From Bhargavaea ullalensis (GTDB taxonomy: Bacteria > Bacillota > Bacilli > Bacillales_A > Planococcaceae), in the NCBI RefSeq assembly GCF_040545425.1, contig NZ_JBEPLW010000002.1: a stretch of 64,000 nucleotides of DNA; one strand, written 5' to 3'. The position numbers and the translations under genes were made by a program. The notes under the pieces were generated by a model. That model saw only the letters and a program-made list of their open reading frames with translations, made no database searches and had not been told where the DNA came from. This document shows positions 42,205 through 50,230 of the stretch, piece after piece (within the stretch, counting starts at the first letter, position 1; every line of letters starts with the position of its first letter).

Positions 42205-43062
42205 ATGAAGAAATCATGGCAGTTCCATTCGCTGTTCATTCTGTTCCTCTTCCTGCTTCCGATCCTGATCATCCACTTCCCCGGACCGGAACAGCCGGGC
42301 AGCCGGCAAGTTGCCGCGGACGGCGGGCGGCTTGTCTACGCAGCGAATTTGTTCGACTATGAAACGGACTCCGCAGAAGAAGCTCCCGCGGACCCGGCCC
42401 CCGCATCCCTCACCGGCACCCCCGGTGTTTCTACGGATGCACTGATGTACTTCACCCATTCCCACGAAGCGTTCGCCCCGATCGTCAAGGCGAAGCACGG
42501 AACGGTTGCCGTCTACCACGGCCAAGACAACATCATGAGCCTCGGGGCGGTGTTTTCCTCCCATTTTAAACTCCACGGCATCCAGCTGGATGTGCTGGAC
42601 TACGACAACAGCGGGCAGATGAAAGCGGCCGGCGTCCCGAACAGCCGGGCCTACTCGGCCATCCGCCCGTATGTCGGAAAGCAGGTGGGGGAGAAGAACT
42701 ACTCCCTGATCCTGGATATTCACAGAGACTCGATCGGGCGGGACAAAACAACAGTTTCCGGCAAAGACGGTACATACGCAAAGGCGGCCTTCGTCATCGG
42801 CGTCGACCACCCAGGACACAAAAACAACCGTCAGCTCGCCGAACAAATTTCCGCAAAGATGAACGAACTGGTCCCCGGCATTTCCCGGGGAATCATCACG
42901 AAGGGCGGGAGGGGCGTGAACGGCATCTACAATCAGGATCTTTCGCCGCGCCTGCTGCTCATCGAAATGGGCGGCACCGAAAACACGGAAGACGAACTCA
43001 ACCGGACCGCCGCCGTCATCGCCAAAGCCGCCGCGGAAGTGCTCGCTGCAAACGGTCAATAA
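42205..43062 (+). CDS. spoIIP: Stage II sporulation protein P (amidase)
   Basis: SpoIIP is the wall amidase of the SpoIIDMP engulfment machine. The 285-residue protein has an N-terminal membrane helix (about 8-27) and a low-complexity linker. The zinc amidase domain carries YFTHSHEAF, LDIHRDSIGRDKTT and the catalytic Glu in LLLIEMGGTENTEDEL. It is shorter than the B. subtilis protein, mainly in the linker. The start is ATG 42205 behind GGGAGGAGGGG. yqxA, which lies next in B. subtilis, is missing. Confidence 0.94.
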   Translation: MKKSWQFHSLFILFLFLLPILIIHFPGPEQPGSRQVAADGGRLVYAANLFDYETDSAEEAPADPAPASLTGTPGVSTDALMYFTHSHEAFAPIVKAKHGTVAVYHGQDNIMSLGAVFSSHFKLHGIQLDVLDYDNSGQMKAAGVPNSRAYSAIRPYVGKQVGEKNYSLILDIHRDSIGRDKTTVSGKDGTYAKAAFVIGVDHPGHKNNRQLAEQISAKMNELVPGISRGIITKGGRGVNGIYNQDLSPRLLLIEMGGTENTEDELNRTAAVIAKAAAEVLAANGQ

Positions 43063-43067
43063 ACCCA

Positions 43068-43097
43068 AGGGCCGCCGCATGACGCGCGGCCTTTTTG
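43068..43097 (+). terminator. Terminator after spoIIP
   Basis: A GC-rich stem (about 43070-43075 with 43086-43091) is followed directly by TTTTT. Confidence 0.8.
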
Positions 43098-43125
43098 GCA
43101 TTCCGGAAAAATCGCGCACGGCGGG

Positions 43126-43209
43126 ACTTGCGCCACTCGAGGCCAAACTTGCGCCACTCACGTCTGAACTCGCGCCACTCGGAATCAAACTTGCGTCACT
43201 CGCCTGTCT
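43126..43209. repeat. Intergenic tandem array D: four 21-bp units
   Basis: A word close to ACTTGCGCCACTC occurs at 43126, 43147, 43168 and 43189, each 21 bp from the next. The other eight bases of each unit differ. The array lies just after the spoIIP terminator and before the lepA promoter. No gene is seen in 43098-43335. Confidence 0.88.
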
Positions 43210-43278
43210 TTTCCTCTTTCCCCCCGATCACGCCAAACCTTCATGATAAATCCGCCCGGCGCCGCGGCAGGCCGCAGA

Positions 43279-43307
43279 TTGATGTCTCGGTTGTCCGCTG
43301 TTATAAT
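43279..43307 (+). promoter_or_regulatory. SigA promoter for lepA
   Basis: TTGATG (43279-43284), a 17-bp spacer and a perfect TATAAT (43302-43307) precede the lepA ATG by 28 nt. Confidence 0.6.
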
Positions 43308-43335
43308 TCAAATAGTTTGTAGAGGAGTGGACAGC

Positions 43336-45162
43336 ATGAACCCTGAAGAACGCATCACCCGGCGGGAGCATATCCGGAATTTCTCGATCATCGCCCATAT
43401 CGACCACGGGAAATCCACGCTTGCCGACCGGATTCTTGAAAAAACCCAAACTTTGACATCCCGCGAAATGAAAGACCAGCTCCTCGACTCAATGGACCTG
43501 GAAAGGGAACGGGGCATCACGATCAAGCTGAATGCCGTCCAGCTCACTTACACGGCTAAGGACGGTGTGGAATACATCCTGCACCTTATCGACACACCGG
43601 GTCACGTCGACTTCACCTATGAAGTATCCCGGAGCCTGGCCGCTTGCGAAGGTGCCATCCTCGTCGTCGACGCGGCGCAGGGAATCGAGGCGCAGACGCT
43701 TGCAAACGTGTATCTTGCACTGGACAATGACCTGGAGATCCTGCCGGTCGTCAACAAGATCGACTTGCCGGCTGCCGATCCGGAGCGCGTGAAGCAGGAG
43801 ATCGAGGACGTGATCGGACTCGATGCCTCCGAAGCCGTCCTGGCGTCGGCCAAGGCGGGCATCGGAATCGAAGACATCCTGGAGCAGGTCGTCGAAAAGG
43901 TCCCGGCGCCGACCGGTGATCCGGAAGCTCCGCTCAAGGCACTCATCTTTGACTCCCTGTACGACCAGTACCGGGGCGTCGTCACCTACATCCGGATCAT
44001 GGAAGGCACCGTCAAGCCGGGGGACAAGATCCGCATGATGGCGACCGGAAAAGAATTCGAAGTCGTGGAGGCGGGCGTCTTCACGCCCCGTGCCACACCG
44101 CGGAAGGAACTGACCGTCGGTGACGTCGGCTATCTGACCGCTTCGATCAAGAACGTGGCCGACACGCGCGTCGGTGACACGATCACATTCGCCGGCCGGC
44201 CCGCAGCGGAGCCGCTGCCCGGCTACCGGAAGATGAACCCGATGGTGTTCTGCGGCCTTTATCCGATCGACACCGCAAAATACAATGATCTCCGGGAGGC
44301 GCTCGAGAAGCTGGAACTGAATGACTCGGCACTCACGTACGAGGCGGAGACTTCCCAGGCGCTCGGATTCGGGTTCCGCTGCGGATTCCTCGGACTCCTG
44401 CATATGGAAATCATTCAGGAGCGGATCGAACGGGAGTTCAACATCGATCTGATCACGACGGCGCCGAGCGTCATTTATGACGTCGTGCTCACGGACGGCA
44501 CCGTCCTCAAAGTGGACAACCCGTCGCTCATGCCGGATCCGCAGAAGATCGAAGAAGTGCAGGAGCCGTATGTCAAGGCGTCCATCATGGTGCCGAACGA
44601 TTATGTCGGCGCCGTCATGGAGCTGAGCCAGCGCAAGCGCGGCCACTTTGTCACGATGAACTACCTGGACGCATCGCGGGTCAACATCATCTACGAAATC
44701 CCGCTGTCCGAAATCGTCTACGACTTCTTCGACCAGCTGAAGTCGAACACGAAAGGTTACGCGTCCTTCGACTATGAACTGATCGGCTACCGGACGAGCA
44801 AGCTGGTCAAGATGGACATCCTGCTCAATGCCGAAAAAGTGGATGCCCTCAGCTTCATCGTCCACAACGACTTCGCCTACGACCGCGGAAAAGCGATTGT
44901 GGAAAAGCTGAAGGAACTCATTCCGAGGCAACAGTTCGAAGTGCCGGTGCAGGCGGCGATCGGCAACAAGATCGTGGCCCGCTCGACGATCAAGTCAATG
45001 GGCAAAAACGTCCTGGCCAAGTGCTACGGCGGCGACATTTCGCGGAAACGGAAACTGCTTGAAAAGCAGAAGGCCGGCAAGAAGCGGATGAAGCAGGTCG
45101 GTTCCGTCGAGGTCCCGCAGGAGGCATTCATGGCCGTTCTGAGCATGGACGAGGAAAAGTAA
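43336..45162 (+). CDS. lepA: Translation elongation factor 4 (LepA)
   Basis: LepA is a ribosomal GTPase with roles in translation fidelity and 30S assembly. The 608-residue protein has G1 AHIDHGKSTLADRIL (about 19-33), G3 DTPGHVDF, G4 NKIDLP, EF-G-like domains and the LepA-specific C-terminal domain (VLAKCYGGDISRKRKLLEKQ). The start is ATG 43336 behind GAGGAGTG; a longer frame back to 43243 crosses the promoter. Confidence 0.97.
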   Translation: MNPEERITRREHIRNFSIIAHIDHGKSTLADRILEKTQTLTSREMKDQLLDSMDLERERGITIKLNAVQLTYTAKDGVEYILHLIDTPGHVDFTYEVSRSLAACEGAILVVDAAQGIEAQTLANVYLALDNDLEILPVVNKIDLPAADPERVKQEIEDVIGLDASEAVLASAKAGIGIEDILEQVVEKVPAPTGDPEAPLKALIFDSLYDQYRGVVTYIRIMEGTVKPGDKIRMMATGKEFEVVEAGVFTPRATPRKELTVGDVGYLTASIKNVADTRVGDTITFAGRPAAEPLPGYRKMNPMVFCGLYPIDTAKYNDLREALEKLELNDSALTYEAETSQALGFGFRCGFLGLLHMEIIQERIEREFNIDLITTAPSVIYDVVLTDGTVLKVDNPSLMPDPQKIEEVQEPYVKASIMVPNDYVGAVMELSQRKRGHFVTMNYLDASRVNIIYEIPLSEIVYDFFDQLKSNTKGYASFDYELIGYRTSKLVKMDILLNAEKVDALSFIVHNDFAYDRGKAIVEKLKELIPRQQFEVPVQAAIGNKIVARSTIKSMGKNVLAKCYGGDISRKRKLLEKQKAGKKRMKQVGSVEVPQEAFMAVLSMDEEK

Positions 45163-45184
45163 TCACACTCATGGAAAAATAAAG

Positions 45185-45255
45185 ACGGCGGGGACGCCGG
45201 GAGACGGGGCAGGCAGCGGTCGTTTCCGTTTTGCCCCGCCGTTTTATTTTATTTT
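45185..45255 (+). terminator. Terminator after lepA
   Basis: A 9-bp GC stem (45185-45193 with 45234-45242) encloses an alternative inner GGGGCA/TGCCCC helix. It is followed by TTTTATTTTATTTT. Confidence 0.82.
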
Positions 45256-45293
45256 CGCTGAACGTGTTTGAGGAATGAAAGAAGGAATGAATC

Positions 45294-46430
45294 ATGACAG
45301 ACGGACTGTACATCCACATCCCGTTTTGCCACCAGATCTGCCATTATTGCGACTTCAACAAAGTGTTTTTCGAGAACCAGCCGGTCGACGGCTACCTCGA
45401 TGCGCTCGGCGAGGAATTGCAGATGATGAATGAAGAAGGGATTTTCGGAGAAGGGCCGCTGACGATTTTCATCGGCGGAGGCACGCCGACCGCGCTCAGC
45501 GTCCGGCAGCTGGAAAAACTGTTTGGATCGATTGAGCGCTCGGTCCCGAAAGGCCGGCTCGTCGAGTTTTCGACGGAGGCGAATCCCGATGAACTGACTC
45601 CCGACAAGCTGGCCTCCCTGAAAGAAAGGGGTGTCGGCAGGCTCAGCATCGGCGTCCAATCGTTTGACGAAGGGCTTCTCCGCCGCCTCGGCAGGACTCA
45701 CGGGCCCGGAGATGCGGAACGCGTGATCCGCGACGCCCGTGACGCAGGATTTGAAAACCTGAGCATCGACCTCATGTACGGTCTTCCCGGCCAGACGGGC
45801 GCCCAGTGGGAAGACACGCTCGATCGCGCGCTGGCGCTCGGCCTGCCGCATTACTCGGCCTACTCGCTCATCGTCGAGCCGAAGACCGTGTTTTACAACC
45901 TGATGAACAAAAACCTGCTGCCTCTGCCAGGGGAAGATGCGGAGGCGGACATGTTCCGGATGCTGATGGACCGGATGGAAAGCGCCGGGCTGCGACAATA
46001 TGAAATCAGCAACTTCTCCAAGGAAGGCTTCCAGTCCGCCCACAACAAGCTGTACTGGCAGAACCGGACCTATGCGGGGGCGGGTGCCGGCGCACACGGA
46101 TACGTGAACGGGGAACGCTATTCCAATCACGGCCCGCTGAAGAAGTATATGAACGCAGTGGCGGAAGGACGCCGTCCGGTGTTTGAAACACACCGGGTCA
46201 CTGCCGGTGAAGAGATGGAAGAGGAAATGTTTCTGGGCCTCCGGATGATCGACGGGGTATCGGGAGCGGCGTTCAGGAAGCGGTTCGGCCGCGATATCCG
46301 GGACGTTTACGGAAACCAGATCAGCCGCCTGGAAAATCAGGGGCTGCTGGAAGAAGAAGAGGGATGCGTCCGGCTCACCGAAAAGGGCGTTTTCCTCGGG
46401 AACGAAGTATTCGCACAGTTCATCGGCTGA
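45294..46430 (+). CDS. hemW: Radical SAM heme chaperone HemW
   Basis: HemW binds heme and is thought to deliver it to membrane proteins; it was formerly annotated as oxygen-independent coproporphyrinogen oxidase. The 378-residue protein has the radical-SAM cluster motif CHQICHYCDF (CxxxCxxC, about 12-21), the GGGTPTAL SAM motif, and the C-terminal HemN-type domain with YSAYSLIVEP. It lacks the N-terminal extension of true HemN. The start follows GAAGGAATG. Confidence 0.94.
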   Translation: MTDGLYIHIPFCHQICHYCDFNKVFFENQPVDGYLDALGEELQMMNEEGIFGEGPLTIFIGGGTPTALSVRQLEKLFGSIERSVPKGRLVEFSTEANPDELTPDKLASLKERGVGRLSIGVQSFDEGLLRRLGRTHGPGDAERVIRDARDAGFENLSIDLMYGLPGQTGAQWEDTLDRALALGLPHYSAYSLIVEPKTVFYNLMNKNLLPLPGEDAEADMFRMLMDRMESAGLRQYEISNFSKEGFQSAHNKLYWQNRTYAGAGAGAHGYVNGERYSNHGPLKKYMNAVAEGRRPVFETHRVTAGEEMEEEMFLGLRMIDGVSGAAFRKRFGRDIRDVYGNQISRLENQGLLEEEEGCVRLTEKGVFLGNEVFAQFIG

Positions 46431-46443
46431 TTGTGCAGTTTAT

Positions 46444-46472
46444 TTGACGGACGCAACCGATTTTGATAAATT
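46444..46472 (+). promoter_or_regulatory. SigA promoter for hrcA-grpE-dnaK
   Basis: TTGACG (46444-46449), a 17-bp spacer and TAAATT (46467-46472) with an upstream TGA (extended -10) would start transcription just before the CIRCE operator. Confidence 0.6.
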
Positions 46473-46483
46473 GGAACCATAGC

Positions 46484-46510
46484 TTAGCACTCAATCATCT
46501 AGAGTGCTAA
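46484..46510 (+). promoter_or_regulatory. CIRCE operator for HrcA
   Basis: A perfect TTAGCACTC-N9-GAGTGCTAA inverted repeat lies between the promoter and hrcA. HrcA bound here represses the class I heat-shock operon, and the same bases form a hairpin in the mRNA. Confidence 0.98.
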
Positions 46511-46524
46511 CAGAGGTGATGATC

Positions 46525-47550
46525 ATGATGACAGAGCGTCAGTTGCATATTTTGCAAGCGATCGTCGACGGGTTCATCCAGTCGGCACAGCCTGTCGGAT
46601 CGCGCCAACTATCAAAACTGGAAACGGTCCCTTTCAGCGCCGCAACCATCCGGAATGACATGGCCGACCTCGAGGAACTCGGTTTTCTCGAGAAGACCCA
46701 TACTTCATCCGGACGGGTGCCGTCGGAGAAGGGCTACCGTTTCTATGTGGACCACCTTCTTGAAAAAGAGCATCTGAACAAAGAAGATCTCAGCAGGATC
46801 CGCGGCATTTTCAACGACCGGCTCCTTGAGGCCGAGCTGCTGATCCGGAAAACGGCCGATATCCTGTCCGAGCTGACGAACTATACGTCCGTCCTGCTCG
46901 GACCCGATGTCAAGCAGCACCGGGTGAAGAAGTTCCAGATCATCCCGCTGTCCGCCGACTCTGCAGTGGCCATCATCGTCACGGACGCCGGGCATGTGGA
47001 GCACCGGACGTTCCACGTTCCGGAAGACGTCCATCCGGCCGACATCGAGCGGATGGTGAACCTGCTGAACGACCGGCTCGTCAACATCCCGCTTCATGAG
47101 CTGGACGCCCGCCTCGGCCATGAGATGGCCAGGCTGCTGGAGCGCCACGTCGGCCGGTACGGAAAGATGTTCACTTCCTTCCGCCAGGCCGTCAGCTCGG
47201 CAAACGATGATGACCGGGTTATTTTCGGCGGCATGCTGAACATGCTTTCCCAGCCGGAATTCCACGACCCGGACAAAGCGCGTCAAGTGATCCACTACAT
47301 GGAGGATGCCCCGCTCGCGGGCATGCTCCTGGATTTCGGCAAAGAAGGCATCCATATCCGGATCGGTTCGGAAAACGGCCATCTGGCCATGGAAGACTGC
47401 AGTGTCATCACTGCTTCTTATACAGCGGGCGAAGGAAGGAAAGGGGCCATTGCCATCGTCGGCCCGACAAGGATGGACTATGGCAGGGTCGTTTCGATCC
47501 TGGATTATATGAGCCGGGGCCTCTCCCGCGAACTAGGCCGGCTGCCTTGA
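46525..47550 (+). CDS. hrcA: Heat-inducible transcription repressor HrcA
   Basis: HrcA represses class I heat-shock genes through CIRCE and needs GroE for activity. The 341-residue protein has an N-terminal winged helix (ERQLHILQAIVDGFIQSAQP, then SAATIRNDMADLEELGFLEK) and SSGRVPSEKGYRFYVD. A GAF-like dimer domain and a C-terminal GPTRMDYGRVVSILDYM segment follow. The start is ATG 46525 (or 46528) behind GAGGTG. Its operator lies 14 bp upstream, so it regulates itself. Confidence 0.97.
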   Translation: MMTERQLHILQAIVDGFIQSAQPVGSRQLSKLETVPFSAATIRNDMADLEELGFLEKTHTSSGRVPSEKGYRFYVDHLLEKEHLNKEDLSRIRGIFNDRLLEAELLIRKTADILSELTNYTSVLLGPDVKQHRVKKFQIIPLSADSAVAIIVTDAGHVEHRTFHVPEDVHPADIERMVNLLNDRLVNIPLHELDARLGHEMARLLERHVGRYGKMFTSFRQAVSSANDDDRVIFGGMLNMLSQPEFHDPDKARQVIHYMEDAPLAGMLLDFGKEGIHIRIGSENGHLAMEDCSVITASYTAGEGRKGAIAIVGPTRMDYGRVVSILDYMSRGLSRELGRLP

Positions 47551-47575
47551 GTTGCCGGATGAAGGAGGAGTTTAC

Positions 47576-48172
47576 ATGTCCGCAGAGGAAAAGAAAGAAA
47601 CGAATGAAGAAAGCTTGACGGAAAACACGGAGGAAGCAGCGGAAACCGCCGGAACGGAAACCCCGGAAACCGCGGATCCCGCCGAATCCGAAGTTCCGGA
47701 CGGCGATTCTCCGGACCCGAAAGATGAACGCATCACCGAGTTGGAGGAAGCCCTGGAAAAAAGCGAGGACAAGTACTTGCGCCTGTTGTCGGAATTCGAA
47801 AACTTCAAGCGCCGGAACGCCGCAGAGCTGCAGGCGACCGAGAAATACCGCTCCCAGCGTCTGATGACGGAACTGCTTCCGGTGCTCGACAACTTCGGGC
47901 GTGCGTTTGATACGGAAGTGGAATCGGAGGAAGCGGTCGCCCTCAAGAAAGGCATGGAAATGATTTTTCAGTCTTTCCGCACGGCGATGGAGCGCGAAGG
48001 CCTCGAAGAAATCGAAGCCGAAGGAAAAGAGTTTGATCCGAATTTCCACCACGGCGTCATGCAGGGCGAAGACGACAGCAAGCCGTCCGGCACCGTTTTG
48101 GAAGAACTCCAAAAAGGGTATAAGCTGAAAGACCGTATTCTCAGACCGGCCATGGTGAAAGTGAACCAGTGA
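47576..48172 (+). CDS. grpE: Nucleotide exchange factor GrpE
   Basis: GrpE releases ADP from DnaK. The 198-residue protein has an acidic, disordered N-terminus (about 1-55, rich in E, T, P, D), a long dimerising helix (RITELEELEKSEDKYLRLL-type region) and a C-terminal beta domain (GKEFDPNFHHGVMQGEDD, LQKGYKLKDRILRPAMVKV). The start is ATG 47576 behind AAGGAGGAG. The 122 bp before dnaK hold GC-rich inverted repeats without a T run. Confidence 0.96.
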   Translation: MSAEEKKETNEESLTENTEEAAETAGTETPETADPAESEVPDGDSPDPKDERITELEEALEKSEDKYLRLLSEFENFKRRNAAELQATEKYRSQRLMTELLPVLDNFGRAFDTEVESEEAVALKKGMEMIFQSFRTAMEREGLEEIEAEGKEFDPNFHHGVMQGEDDSKPSGTVLEELQKGYKLKDRILRPAMVKVNQ

Positions 48173-48294
48173 CCGGGAAGGGCATGCCAGGGCGGCCGGA
48201 TCCGGCGAAGGATGCGGCCGGACGCTGAATGCATCCCGGTGTGACTGCGCCGCACGGCGGCGGAACGACTTGTGATTCTTAGGAGGAATGGATA

Positions 48295-50115
48295 ATGAGC
48301 AAAATCATCGGTATTGACCTTGGTACGACCAACTCTTGCGTCGCTGTCCTGGAGGGCGGCGAACCGAAAGTCATCCCGAACCCGGAAGGCAACCGGACTA
48401 CCCCGTCCGTCGTCTCGTTCAAAAACGGCGAACGCCAGGTCGGTGAAGTGGCCAAGCGCCAGTCCATCACCAACCCGAACACGATCATGTCCGTCAAGCG
48501 CCTCATGGGCACGGACAAAAAAGTGTCCGCCGAGGACCGTGAATACACGCCTCAGGAAGTTTCTGCAATGATTCTCCAGTACTTGAAAGGCTATGCCGAA
48601 GACTACCTCGGCGAGAAAGTCACCAAGGCGGTCATCACCGTGCCGGCATACTTCAACGACGCGGAGCGCCAGGCGACAAAAGATGCCGGACGCATTGCAG
48701 GCCTCGAAGTCGAGCGGATCATCAACGAGCCGACGGCCGCTGCGCTCGCCTACGGCCTTGAAAAAACGGACGAAGACCAGACGATCCTCGTCTATGACCT
48801 GGGCGGCGGGACATTCGACGTCTCGATCCTCGAGCTCGGCGACGGTGTGTTCGAAGTCCGTGCAACAGCCGGAGACAACCGCCTCGGCGGCGATGACTTC
48901 GACAACGCGGTCATCGACTACCTTGTCCAGGAGTTCAAGAAAGAAAACGGCATCGACCTCTCCAAGGACAAAATGGCGATGCAGCGCCTGAAAGACGCTG
49001 CGGAAAAGGCGAAAAAAGACCTGTCCGGCGTGACGTCGACACAGATCTCCCTCCCGTTCATCACGGCTGGGGAAGCCGGACCGCTCCACATGGAACTGAC
49101 GCTCAGCCGCGCGAAGTTCGATGAGCTGACGGCTGGCCTCGTCGAGCGGACGATGGTTCCGACACGCCAGGCGCTCAAAGACGCCGGCCTTTCCCCGAAT
49201 GAGCTCGACCAGGTCATCCTCGTCGGCGGTTCCACACGGATCCCGGCCGTACAAGATGCCATCCGTAAAGAAACCGGCAAAGAGCCTCACCGCGGCGTGA
49301 ACCCCGACGAAGTGGTCGCCATGGGTGCTGCCATCCAGGGCGGCGTGCTGTCCGGCGATGTCCAGGACGTCGTGCTCCTCGACGTCACCCCTCTGTCGCT
49401 CGGCATCGAGACGATGGGCGGCGTCATGACGAAACTGATCGACCGCAACACGACGATCCCGACTTCCAAGTCCCAGGTCTTCTCGACTGCTGCGGACAAC
49501 CAGCCGGCCGTTGATATCCACGTGCTCCAGGGCGAGCGGCCGATGTCCGCGGACAACAAGACGCTCGGCCGCTTCCAGCTCACCGACATTCCGCCGGCAC
49601 CGCGCGGCATCCCTCAGATCGAAGTCACATTCGACATCGACAAAAACGGGATTGTCAACGTCAAGGCGAAAGACCTCGGCACGGGCAAAGAACAGAACAT
49701 CACCATCCAGTCCGACACTTCCCTCAGCGACGAAGAGATCGACCGGATGGTCAAAGAAGCCGAATCCAATGCGGAAGCCGACCAGAAACGAAAAGAAGAA
49801 GCCGAGCTTCGCAACGAAGCCGACCAGGCAGTCTTCATGACGGAGAAAACGCTCGTGGATCTGGGCGACCAGGTTTCCGAGGAAGAAAAGAAAAACGCCG
49901 AAGAAGCGAAAGACGAACTGAAAGCGGCGATTGAAAAAGGCGAAATCGATGAGATCCGGACGAAGAAAGACCGGCTCATGGAAATCGTTCAGCAACTCTC
50001 CGTCAAGATGTATGAGCAGGCTGCCCAGCAGGCACAGCAGCAGCAGGGCGGCGGAGCCTCCGATGACGGGGTCGTCGATGCAGACTTCGAGGAAGTCGAC
50101 GATCAAAACAAATAA
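48295..50115 (+). CDS. dnaK: Chaperone DnaK (Hsp70)
   Basis: DnaK is the ATP-driven Hsp70. The 606-residue protein has the nucleotide-binding domain (GIDLGTTNSCVAVLEGG near 5, VYDLGGGTFDVSIL, VGGSTRIPAVQ), the linker VVLLDVTPLSLGIE, a substrate-binding domain and a lid ending in a Q-rich segment. It lacks the extra segment near residue 80 found in Gram-negative DnaK, as usual in Firmicutes. The start follows TAGGAGGAA. Confidence 0.98.
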   Translation: MSKIIGIDLGTTNSCVAVLEGGEPKVIPNPEGNRTTPSVVSFKNGERQVGEVAKRQSITNPNTIMSVKRLMGTDKKVSAEDREYTPQEVSAMILQYLKGYAEDYLGEKVTKAVITVPAYFNDAERQATKDAGRIAGLEVERIINEPTAAALAYGLEKTDEDQTILVYDLGGGTFDVSILELGDGVFEVRATAGDNRLGGDDFDNAVIDYLVQEFKKENGIDLSKDKMAMQRLKDAAEKAKKDLSGVTSTQISLPFITAGEAGPLHMELTLSRAKFDELTAGLVERTMVPTRQALKDAGLSPNELDQVILVGGSTRIPAVQDAIRKETGKEPHRGVNPDEVVAMGAAIQGGVLSGDVQDVVLLDVTPLSLGIETMGGVMTKLIDRNTTIPTSKSQVFSTAADNQPAVDIHVLQGERPMSADNKTLGRFQLTDIPPAPRGIPQIEVTFDIDKNGIVNVKAKDLGTGKEQNITIQSDTSLSDEEIDRMVKEAESNAEADQKRKEEAELRNEADQAVFMTEKTLVDLGDQVSEEEKKNAEEAKDELKAAIEKGEIDEIRTKKDRLMEIVQQLSVKMYEQAAQQAQQQQGGGASDDGVVDADFEEVDDQNK

Positions 50116-50126
50116 TCCGCTAGCGG

Positions 50127-50160
50127 AAAGCCAAAGTCGGTTTCGGCTTTGGCTTTTCTT
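50127..50160 (+). terminator. Terminator after dnaK
   Basis: A perfect 10-bp stem (50127-50136 with 50147-50156) runs into a T-rich tail. It sits between dnaK and the separate dnaJ promoter. Confidence 0.85.
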
Positions 50161-50169
50161 CTGCCCTTT

Positions 50170-50198
50170 TTGAAAGTCTATTTTGTCTAGTGTACAAT
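50170..50198 (+). promoter_or_regulatory. SigA promoter for dnaJ
   Basis: TTGAAA (50170-50175), a 17-bp spacer and TACAAT (50193-50198) lie after the dnaK terminator and 33 nt before dnaJ. No CIRCE is present. Confidence 0.68.
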
Positions 50199-50230
50199 AA
50201 CCCTTATGCAGTCAGTCAGGAGTGTGAGAA

